From CAWCBG01 sp963793845 (GTDB taxonomy: Bacteria; Acidobacteriota; Terriglobia; Terriglobales; Acidobacteriaceae), in the NCBI GenBank assembly GCA_963793845.1, contig CAWCBG010000004.1:124001-188000 (forward strand): a stretch of DNA of 64,000 nucleotides. The letters run 5' to 3'. Shown here one piece after another: positions 56,158-64,000 of this stretch (its first letter is position 1; the number at the start of each line of letters is the position of its first letter). Below the pieces are notes generated by a model, which worked only from the letters and a program-made list of their open reading frames with translations, did no database searches and had not been told where the DNA came from. Made by a program: the position numbers and the translations under genes.

Positions 56158-56411
56158 GCTGGCTCATTTTAATACATCCTGAGCCGGCGGAAGAGATCTG
56201 TGTAACTTTTGCCCGGAGTAATGGATAACGTCCTATGCACTTTGGGATATGCCGTGGCAGACCAAGGCATTCAGTTGGCTTAGACCTGGTTGTATACTTC
56301 AGCAGGATATACAGAAAGATTTAGTTGACGGTCTCGTGATACCGCTGGCCGTTCATATCAAGAGACCGGGCGAGGACTTGACTTCTGAAGCGTATTAGGA
56401 CACTAGGGGTA

Positions 56412-57176
56412 TTGCTCTGCTACAACGATGGCGATCTGCTGGAAGAGTCGATTCGATATCTGCTGGAGCAGAACCATCAGCTGATTGTCTGGGACCATGG
56501 TTCGACTGATCAGACGGCAGAGGTAATTCGGCGATTTCGTGGGGAACTACGGGAAACTCGTTTCCTTCCGCGAAGCTTCGATTTCTACGAGCTATACCCG
56601 GAAATGTCCCGTCACCTGTTGCAGCACTATGTCTCGAAGTACGACTGGATCTCCTGGCCGGATCAGGACGAATTCCTTGAAGGACCATCACGATCCACCG
56701 GCTACTATGATTCGCTGCACGAGGTGTTCGAGTCTCCCTGCGACTGGATCCAGTTTAATAACTTTAACTATTGGTATACCGGCGCCGACGATCCAGCGAT
56801 TGCTTCCGCGCCGCTGCGGATCCGGCATTATTCGCTCTTTCCTGATTGCTCGCCCCGGATTCGATCATGGCGTAGCTCTGCCACGAACATTCGTGTCTTC
56901 AACCATAATCCTCCTTTGGGGGAGCCGTGGCCGGTTCGATTCAACTTGCGTCATTATTCGATGCGGTCGCGGGAACAGATGCTGGCCCGGCTGCAACGCG
57001 ATCGCGTCGGCATGCTTCGTAATGGCAGCAACTATCACTACGAGAATATGCGGCTACACGTGGATCGCCTTGCCATCGCCCCCGAGCAGCTTCACTACGA
57101 CGATGGGCGATCCGAGTTGAATCCAGAACCTGTTTTCAACTGGCGCTCAATCTACGGATCTGGAGCGCCAGGCTAG
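56412..57176 (+). CDS. glycosyltransferase family 2-like protein
   Basis: 254 residues as read, with the GT2 core CYNDGDLLEESIRYLLEQN, LIVWDHGSTDQTAEVI and DWISWPDQDEFLEG (the DxD-type metal site is DQDE). It belongs to the Glyco_tranf_2_4-like group. The TTG at 56412 is inside the conserved start: in-frame CTG 56385 (MKRIRTLGVLL) has GAGG 9 bases upstream and gives the family N-terminus, so translation may begin there. It is followed 28 bases later by a methyltransferase gene. Confidence 0.82.
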   Translation: MLCYNDGDLLEESIRYLLEQNHQLIVWDHGSTDQTAEVIRRFRGELRETRFLPRSFDFYELYPEMSRHLLQHYVSKYDWISWPDQDEFLEGPSRSTGYYDSLHEVFESPCDWIQFNNFNYWYTGADDPAIASAPLRIRHYSLFPDCSPRIRSWRSSATNIRVFNHNPPLGEPWPVRFNLRHYSMRSREQMLARLQRDRVGMLRNGSNYHYENMRLHVDRLAIAPEQLHYDDGRSELNPEPVFNWRSIYGSGAPG

Positions 57177-57204
57177 CGGCAGTCGTGAGACCTTTCCCGG
57201 AGAG

Positions 57205-57969
57205 ATGATGCCAACGTCGGCACAGTATGACGACGAGCTGTTGAAGGTCCATCTGGCGCAGGCCGCGGTCGTCCTGCCGGGGCCGGACTACTATGCTGTA
57301 TTGCGATGGATCCACCGGATCGTGAAACCGAACACCTACGTAGAGATCGGCATCCGCCAAGGTGATTCCCTGTGCTGCGCACTGCCGGATACGCTTTGCG
57401 TGGGCATCGATCCAGAGCCTGCGTTGACCGGTTCCCTACCCCCTGACGCCCGACTGTTTGCTGTCCCAAGTGACGATTTCTTTGCCGCTCACAAGCTTTC
57501 GGAGGTTTTGGGTACTCCCAGCTTCGCCCTGGCGTTCATTGATGGGCTTCACTTGTTTGAGCAGGCGCTGCGCGACTTTATCAATCTGGAAGCATTTGCA
57601 GATCGCGGATCCATTGTCATGCTTCATGACTGCATTCCGCTCGACGCGGTTACCTCAAGCCGGACCCGCAGCACGCACTTTTACAGCGGCGACACCTGGA
57701 AGCTTCCTTTCTGCCTGAAGCAACACCGCCCAGATCTGGCAATCAAGACCATTCGAACCGGCCCGACCGGCCTCTGCCTGGTGGGCAACCTGGATAATCA
57801 ATCTCGCACGTTGCCATCCGGCTTCAAGAGCTACCTGGAAAAATATGTTCCGCTGACCTTCGTTGATTATCAGGCGCATAAGACTGAGATGCCGGAAACG
57901 GTTGCTAATACACCCGAGGCGGTCGCCGCCTGCCTGGCCGATCTTGCACAACCCGGTTGCGGTCGCTAG
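57205..57969 (+). CDS. class I SAM-dependent methyltransferase (Methyltransf_24 type)
   Basis: 254 residues. SAM motif VEIGIRQGDSLCCAL, then LCVGIDPEP, FALAFIDGLHLFEQALRDFIN and GSIVMLHDCIP. This family often caps or decorates glycans. GGAGAG upstream of the start. Likely same transcription unit as the GT2-like gene before it. Confidence 0.88.
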   Translation: MMPTSAQYDDELLKVHLAQAAVVLPGPDYYAVLRWIHRIVKPNTYVEIGIRQGDSLCCALPDTLCVGIDPEPALTGSLPPDARLFAVPSDDFFAAHKLSEVLGTPSFALAFIDGLHLFEQALRDFINLEAFADRGSIVMLHDCIPLDAVTSSRTRSTHFYSGDTWKLPFCLKQHRPDLAIKTIRTGPTGLCLVGNLDNQSRTLPSGFKSYLEKYVPLTFVDYQAHKTEMPETVANTPEAVAACLADLAQPGCGR

Positions 57970-57979
57970 GCCGCTTTAT

Positions 57980-58190
57980 GGCTTCGGCGCGAAGTAGCTG
58001 AGGACGTCGAGCCACGAGGTTCGTGTAATTGTCTTCGTAAGCATCGATCAGGCCGTCCAGCATAGATTAAGATTGCCGTATTCGACGTAATGTATCCGTT
58101 GACCGCGTTCAAGGTCGAGACCAGCGGTCGGCCTTTCACCGTCTGGCTATAGCGTCAGGCATCCCAGCAAACCGGACGGTACAGCGGTCG
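57980..58190 (-). pseudogene. decayed fragment related to the 62105-64000 gene
   Basis: Blocks identical to 62100-62300: 58038-58063 equals 62169-62194 (26 bases), and GACCGCGTTCAAGGT occurs at 58101-58115 and 62231-62245. Between them the copy has small indels and no open frame. Confidence 0.65.
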
Positions 58191-58301
58191 ATTCGGTCCC
58201 TAAATGGTCATACTATTAACGATTCCGACACTAAAGTGTTATTCGGCGCGTTCCTGTTCGGGGTAATCGTTCCCATTATGAAAACCAATTCAATTTATTC
58301 C

Positions 58302-58329
58302 TTGACGGGCGTAATCACGGTGGTATAGT
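58302..58329 (+). promoter_or_regulatory. sigma-70-type promoter
   Basis: TTGACG (58302-58307), 16-base spacer, TATAGT (58324-58329); about 100 bases before the GTG at 58432. Confidence 0.6.
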
Positions 58330-58431
58330 TGCGACATTCAGTTCTGGTTTTCCAATTAAGTTGCGATAAGTTGGCTGAAAGTTAGCTAAAAAAAGTAAAA
58401 CTTCGCTCAAAAGCGCCAGGAGGTTCTCACT

Positions 58432-60205
58432 GTGCATCGGTCCCTGCAGATTCTCTCGATCCTGTGCCTGTTGTCGATAAGTACGATCATGTCGGCACAG
58501 ACTCCGCTTACCTTTATCTCACTGAATCCTTGTCGTCTCGTTGACACGCGGGCAGCGAATGGTCCCTTTGGTGGCCCGAGCATAACAGGCGGCACAACCC
58601 GCACGTTCGTGTTTAAGAACAGCACCGCTTGCGCTATTCCTACCACCGCCTTAGCTTTCTCAGTGAATGTGACGGTGGTTCCATCGACCGATTACCTCGG
58701 GTACCTCACGGTATATCCTGACGACAAGACGAGACCAGTCGTTTCGAATATTAATTCTTGGAATGGCGCCATCAAGGCGGATGCGGTAATCGTCGGTGCT
58801 GGCGCTACTGATGGCGGTGTATCGTTTTACGCCACCAATACGACGGATGTGGTGGTGGACATTACGGGGTACTTCGTAGCTCCGGGGAACAACTCCGCGT
58901 CTTGAATTCGTTCCCGCTCCTTACTTCGCGAATTGCACGGTCGTCGACACCACCGGCAAGAAGGGTGATCTCGGGGGACCATCGTTAGAAGCGGGCCAAG
59001 CTCGGTCCTTCCCGGTTGCACAGTCCACGTGCTTCACTGGTTTTAACCTTCCAATCTCAGCTTACGTGTTTAACGTGACTGCGACGCCGCTGGAGTCGCA
59101 GTTGGGATATCTCACGATTTGGAACTCCGATTACGCCCAGCCGACGGTGTCAACATTGAATGCGCCGGGTGGCACTCCGACCTCCAACATGGCTATCCTG
59201 TACGCCGGCAGTGGTTCGATCTCCGCATATGCCACTAACAATAGTGACCTCAAAATCGACGTTGCGGGCGTGTTTGTACCAGTCGGCAACGGGTTCTTGG
59301 ACTTCTATGCTCAGACGCCATGTCGGGCTCTCGATACGCGTACGGTCGGTAAAGGGCAGCCGATCACTGGACAGTACGGTCCGGTGGACATCATCGGCAG
59401 TGGGTGCGTGACTGATCCCAATGCGATTGCTTACGCTGTCAATGCAACCGTGATCCCGACCTCCAAGCTAGCCTATCTTGATTTGTGGAATCCTGACGCT
59501 GCCGAGCCCAGTCAGCATCTGCTGGGCGCTTTGGACGGGCAGGTTACGTCAAACGCAACCCTTGTATCGGGGCAACAGGGTAACAAGCCGTTAGGAGCGG
59601 TATCGGCTTACGCCTCTGCGAGCACCCAGCTCTTGCTGGATGTGTACGGTTACTGGGATTTCGCAAATCTGACGATCACCACGTCGTCCCTGCCGGATGG
59701 TACCGTGGGCGTTTTTTACAGTACTCAGTTAATGGCTGAGGCGGAACGCCACCCTACACTTGGGCGGACACTGGTGGTGGCTTGAAGCCCTTTGGGTTAG
59801 CCATTGACAAGAACAGTGGGACCGTTTCAGGCACGCCAACCCAAGCTGGGAATGTTGCTACCACGATTACGGTCACTGACAGCAACAGCAAGAATTACAA
59901 CAAGCCGTTCTCGTTCAATATCGCTGCATATTCGGTGCTAACCTGTTGTACGCCAGTTACGCTGCCGGGCGGACAGGTCGGAGTCAATTACAGCGTTACG
60001 ATAATGGCAGGGGGTGGCGTGCCACCGTATACTTGGGGGATTAAGGAGCCTGCCTGACGGCCTCCAATACAGCACCGACATGAACGGTAATCTGGTCATT
60101 TCTGGAACGCCAACCGCGGGAAAGAGCTACAGCTTTACCGTCACGGTGTCCGATACCCAGAGCCAGAAGGCACAACGGAACTACACAATCGTGATACAGC
60201 CGTAG
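58432..60205 (+). pseudogene. exported CRxxDTR-repeat protein with Ig-like tail (several frameshifts)
   Basis: From the GTG at 58432 (AGGAGG upstream) the first frame gives a signal peptide (LQILSILCLLSISTIMSAQ) and a domain of about 130 residues: CRLVDTRAANGPFGGPS, IPTTALAFSVNVTVVP, VVVDITGYFVAP. One-base shifts near 58895, 59741 and 60040 connect to a second copy (LGGPSLEAGQARSF, SQLGYLTIWNSDYAQP), a third (CRALDTRTVGKGQP, YAVNATVIP) and then Ig-like He_PIG domains (SGTVSGTPTQAGNVATTITV). Family members look like cell-surface modules. Whether it is real decay or sequencing error cannot be told. Confidence 0.72.
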
Positions 60206-60865
60206 CGAAAACGTCCGGAGATGCTGCACTTCGCAGGTGATTCGAAGGCTCCCGGCGCAAACCGGGGGCCTTTTTTCGAAGGCCGAACAGCAAATAGTGA
60301 AGACCAGCGCTCTTCGACTGCTTCTCACCGTTGCAATCTCCTCGGTTCTCGTCTGGCACCAGCGGGCTTGCTTCACGACGCCAACCGGGTGACTGCTTTG
60401 AGTTTGGCAGTAGCCTGCATAGTAAGCAGTTCTGGCAGGGTTTTGTAGCAGTAAGAGCAGACGTACTTGAAAGAAACCGGGAGGGCTTCTGTGCGCCGTT
60501 CCTGCGATTATCGCTTCTCGTTTCCCCTTCTAGCAGCCAGCACAATTGATGATGATGTTGGGTGGAGGAAATGGCAGACCCGCCATATAACTGGATACAA
60601 TTCAACAACTTCCACAGCAGCAACGCGCTCTCGAAATATGTCAAGGTGGTCTATAAATCAGGCCTAAGGCAACACGGGGGCGTGCTGTCGACGCGTTCGT
60701 TCAGCCCTCGGCCGTGCTGCCCCAATTACGGTCGTTGCTCAACCGCGCGAAACGGCTGGACAACGACGACTAAGCGACAGGCACGGGAAAAACGTTTGTG
60801 TTCCATGCGCTTCCGAATGCTGATTTACCCGATTGCTCAGCTACTTTCAAAGTACTCGAGGACCT
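60206..60865. other. intergenic region with terminator and coding remnants
   Basis: The terminator at 60247-60276 is followed by traces of coding sequence. One remnant reads YNWIQFNNF near 60583-60612, matching the WIQFNNF segment of the glycosyltransferase at 56412. Another ends LPQLRSLLNRAKRLDNDD before a stop near 60774. No full gene is supported. Confidence 0.5.
60247..60276 (+). terminator. Rho-independent terminator
   Basis: GGCTCCCGG (60247-60255) pairs with CCGGGGGCC (60262-60270), then six T (60271-60276). It ends the CRxxDTR gene. Confidence 0.85.
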
Positions 60866-61623
60866 ATGATTTACTCATTTCCGTTCAGAAACCGATTCAG
60901 GGCACTGAGTTTCTTCAGTGCGATCCCACTTATCGTGATCGTCCTTCTTGGCGCTCTTATGTTGGTCGCACAAACCCATGAAAAGGCTCCCAAACTGCCC
61001 TCAGTTGCGGAGATCAGCAAGGCCCAAGTCTCAAACGAACGGAAGCTCGGGACATATAAGTGGAAACACACCGAAACCATCAGCATCAACGGGGAAGTGA
61101 AGGAGACGAAAATTTATCAGGTGCGAAGGGGCCCGGATGGATGGCAGAAGAAGCTTGTAGCTAACAATGCGAGCCCGACACCGGGCGGAGAGGAGGCGGA
61201 TGCGCCTCAGCCGCAGGCGGAAGCCAAGGAATACGAGCGTTATGCGGAAGGTATCGATCTCGTGGCGGACCAGTATTCCATGCCTAACCCTGACCGACTG
61301 GCGCAGGCAAATCAGTCGGGGGAATCTTTCCATTGAACCGGAGGGCAAGAAACACAATACGGCTGGAGATCAAGAACTATTTGAAACCTGGTGACGAGGT
61401 GAGGCTTATGTTAAGCAACGCCACGCTCGCACCACTAAGCATGCGAGTTCAGAGTTACGTTGCTGATCCGGGCGATGCTGTCACTGTTTCTGCGAAGTTC
61501 ACGCAGTTACCGGATGGTACGATCCATGTCTCAGAGGCCCTGATCGACGGAACCGGTAAGGAAATGAAGATCGAAGAGCAGGAATGCCAATCTACGAGCA
61601 ATTCTGAAGGGATGGCTTCATAA
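60866..61623 (+). CDS. exported protein of unknown function (frameshifted)
   Basis: Starts at ATG 60866 (MIYSFPFRNRFRALS) with GAGGACC upstream. The signal segment is FFSAIPLIVIVLLGALMLVA. The mature part has LGTYKWKHTETISINGEVKETKIYQVRRG and, after two nearby shifts (about 61320 and 61360), TIRLEIKNYLKPGDEVRLML and LPDGTIHVSEALIDGTG to 61623. The restored protein is about 250 residues, beta-rich. I recognise no named family, though exported acidobacterial proteins with this layout are common. Confidence 0.55.
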
Positions 61624-62104
61624 CTCTGCTCAGGGTTGCTTGCCTTAGATTGAGTGCTAGAAAAATCTCTCGCGGCTGTTACTGCTGCTGTGGGGAAGTG
61701 GCGAAATCGTAATAGGTAATGGTCTCGCAATCGAGCGCGGCGGCACTGTATCCCATGTGTGTGTGTACTTAACGAGAGATGACGGGTGTTTTCTTTGAGG
61801 CGGCGCTGGTTCAATTCTCGACGATTGCTTCTCCACCCTAGCTGTATGCCGCCGCTATTCGTAACCTCGAGACTGGCCTGCTCGCAAACAGCAACGACGA
61901 ATGGTACAGCCACCTTCACAATCTGGTGCGAAATCGTGACTTGCGGCAGTCGATGGGAAGGGCCGCTTTCGAAGACGTACTCTGGCGTTACGGGCCGGAA
62001 CGTCGGGGAATCCTGCTGACCAGGCTCGTCAACCGTCTGCTTGCTCAGGCTCCTATCCGCACCAAGCCTCGCCGTTCCCTGCCTTAAGCCCGAAGGGATT
62101 TGTC
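61624..62104. other. intergenic region with decayed glycosyltransferase end
   Basis: The only clear content is the GT4-type remnant at 61776-62087 on the plus strand. Confidence 0.5.
61776..62087 (+). pseudogene. decayed C-terminal part of a GT4 glycosyltransferase
   Basis: One frame reads GVFFEAALVQFSTIASPP, then an in-frame TAG (61839-61841), then LYAAAIRNLETGLLANSNDE, WYSHLHNLVRNRDLRQSMG and RYGPERRGILLTRLVNRLL to a TAA at 62085. This is the usual C-terminal nucleotide-binding half of a GT4 enzyme (FEA..., AIRNxETG). No N-terminal half precedes it. Confidence 0.65.
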
Positions 62105-64000
62105 CTACGGAGCAAAGTAGCCGGATGTATCCAGCACCAGGTTGAGTGTGCCCGTGATGGTGGCCCCATAAGCATCGATCAGGCCGTCCAGCATGGGCAC
62201 GATTGCCATATTCGAGGTAATCGATCCGTCGACCGCGTTCAAGGTTGAAACCAGCGGCCGGGTTCCGCCGTCAGGCCATAGCGTCAGGTATCCCAACGAT
62301 CCGGAAGGGATCGCGGTAGCGTAGGACAATAGCCTGCGCGCTGGTTGGGATGTCGCACCCGCTGTTCGAGGGATTCGCCGCAGGCGCCAATACTCCGGCA
62401 AACGACCCCCTCGACTTGCGCGTATCCAACATCCGGCAAGGGTCAACGGTATAAAGCGATAGCGGATTCGGCCCCGCATTGGCTGGCGCAAAATATCCAT
62501 TGATGTCGACAGCCAAGTCCGTGTCGTTGGTGACAAACACGTCGATATCGCCGTTCTGGTCCGCCGGCACGATAGCCGCATTCGCTGTGATCGTCCCGGT
62601 CACCGCGTTCAATGTTGAGACACCCGGTTTCGGCTTGTCTGCCGGCCATGCCGTCAAGTAGCCCAGCGGGCCTTTGGGAATAGCCGTGAAGTTCAACGAA
62701 TAGGCCTGAGCGCTTGCCAGCAGATTACAGTTACTCCTCAGCACTGGGATGGTCCGTGTCTCCTGGCTCTTCATCGATGGACCGCCCAGCGGCCCGTTTG
62801 CCGTGCGCGTGTCCAGCACGCGGCACGGAGTAACCGGAAAAACGGCAAGCCCTGGCTGACATTCGAAGTCACGAAGTAGCCGTTGATGTCCAACACCACA
62901 TCCGTCGTGGCGCTGGGATCCATGCTTACGAGCACGCTGACCCCTCCATTGGTTCCGGCCGGGACGATAGCCGCTGTTGCTTTCACCCGTCCATCCACCG
63001 AGTTCAAGGTGGAGACTGTAGGCTGCGACGAACCGCTAGGCCATAACGTCAAGTACCCCAGAGATCCATGCGGAACTACCGTGACATTCAGCGCAAAGGC
63101 TGCGGCGGTCGCAGGAATTCCGCAGGCGCTGCTCGCTATCGGAAAATCTCGCGAGCTCTGTCCGCTGACCGAAGGACCGCCCAACGGCCCCTTCGTCCAG
63201 CGCGTGTCCGCAGCCCGGCATGGAGTCACCGGAACATATTGCAGAGGTGTAAAGGCGGCGCCTCCAAGAACTGTCACGGTGCCGTCAGAATAGTTGGCGA
63301 CATATGTCTAATAGTCGCGGAATTCACCGCCACCGCTCGGGGAGATCTTCCTGCCTGTGCTGTGGCCGCTCCCCTGCTCGTATTGGTAAGGATAGTCAAG
63401 TTGTTGCTGCTGTAATTAGCGGCATAGACCGTGCCGGTCATGGCGTTCAACGCTAATGAGTAGGTGTATGCCCCAGCCGGTACGGCAGCCGTGTAACCGG
63501 TCGTACCGTCGATCACCGTCACCGTGCCCTGCGACACTCCGTTTGCGACATAGATCTTGTTGCTGGCCGCATTGACCGCCACTGCCGCGGGAGAGGGTCC
63601 CGCCACTATGCTTGAAGTCGCGTTAGTACTGCCATCAATCCTGGTGAGTGTGCCCCCGGCGTAGTTGGCAACGTAAATCTTATCGGCGACCGAATTTAGG
63701 GCGAGCGCCCAGGGAGTCGACCCTGTGGGGACGGCTGTGGTGGCATGAGTCGCACCGTCAATTACAGTTACCGTGTTGTCGGCCTCGTTGGCGACATAGA
63801 TCTTATTGGTGACCGGGTTGACCGCCACAGCACACGGATAGCTGCCCACCTTGACGGTGTCGGTCAAACCGGTTGCACCATGGATCACGGTCACGCTTGA
63901 CCCGTAAAGATTGGCGACATAAATCTCGTTGGTGACTGGGTTGAGCCGCAGCGCTCATCAGGATAGCTTCCCACCGGCACCGTGTTCGTCGCCTTGGTCG
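62105..64000 (-). CDS. exported YVTN beta-propeller plus CRxxDTR-repeat protein (5' end outside window, frameshifted)
   Basis: Minus strand, running off the right edge. From 63894 back to 63274 it has YVTN-type propeller blades: NKIYVANEADNTVTVIDGA, DKIYVANYAGGTLTRIDG, NKIYVANGVSQGTVTVIDG. A one-base shift near 63290 leads into three CRxxDTR domains: CRAADTRWTKGPLGGPS, CRVLDTRTANGPLGGPS and CRMLDTRKSRGSFAGVL, each ending in a VDINGYF-like segment, to the stop at 62105. Other shifts lie near 62800, 62330 and 63950. Frames agree with related modules at 58432. It is probably surface-exposed. Confidence 0.72.

Larger units (their letters stand above)
57970..58431. other. intergenic region with decayed CRxxDTR fragment and promoter
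   Basis: About 57980-58190 on the minus strand is a degraded copy of the C-terminal end of the gene at 62105 onward (see separate entry). From 58302 a promoter for the next gene is present. Confidence 0.6.

Overview
The window looks like chromosomal DNA of an acidobacterium, most likely class Terriglobia near Koribacter. The evidence is gene content and style: a duplicated FtsX/MacB-type orphan permease, a Ser/Thr kinase fused to TolB-like and TPR modules, secreted S9, M48 and S53 peptidases, PEP-CTERM proteins, secreted proteins with a CRxxDTR motif, and dispersed REP-like hairpins. Base composition is moderately GC-rich apart from an AT-rich patch near 43.1-43.35 kb. No rRNA, tRNA or CRISPR array was seen.

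Layout. 0-5 kb: a small basic protein, a secreted S9 peptidase, an exported protein and an APH-like kinase fold. 5-7.8 kb: two divergent PEP-CTERM paralogues with an IS630 element between them. 7.8-21 kb: HNH nuclease, comF, orphan permease, a Cys-rich exported protein, cupin, a Gly/Tyr-rich protein, a beta-propeller protein and a kinase-TPR receptor. 21-30 kb: OPT transporter, YggS and YggU/DUF167, a POT-like transporter and an M48 protease. 28.3-32.3 kb: a glycerol operon (glpD-glpK-glpF). 32.5-40 kb: a Nudix hydrolase and a TetR regulator divergent from a three-gene RND efflux operon. 40.1-42.8 kb: a compact operon of a CHAT-TIR fusion, an M48-like protein with an altered zinc site, and a zinc-ribbon/TM2-like membrane protein. 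43.4-45.4 kb: a PEP-CTERM/sedolisin operon. 46.4-58 kb: surface-polysaccharide genes, including a very large methyltransferase-coiled-coil-GT2-WbsX enzyme. 58-64 kb: secreted CRxxDTR-repeat proteins among decayed gene pieces.

Two systems deserve most attention. The CHAT-TIR operon joins a caspase-like protease domain and a TIR domain in one chain beside a probable pseudo-metalloprotease and a zinc-ribbon membrane protein, which is the architecture expected of an uncharacterised conflict or cell-death module. In addition, all three PEP-CTERM genes carry a -24/-12 (sigma-54 type) promoter-like element upstream, which suggests a shared regulon.

Many genes are split by single-base frameshifts, several in short homopolymers, and these become much denser to the right of 46 kb. 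Some are probably sequence errors in an unpolished assembly. Others (the DUF6311-like gene, the GT4 remnant with an in-frame stop, the duplicated CRxxDTR fragment) look like true decay. Coordinates for split genes give the whole inferred gene, and the break is described in each entry.
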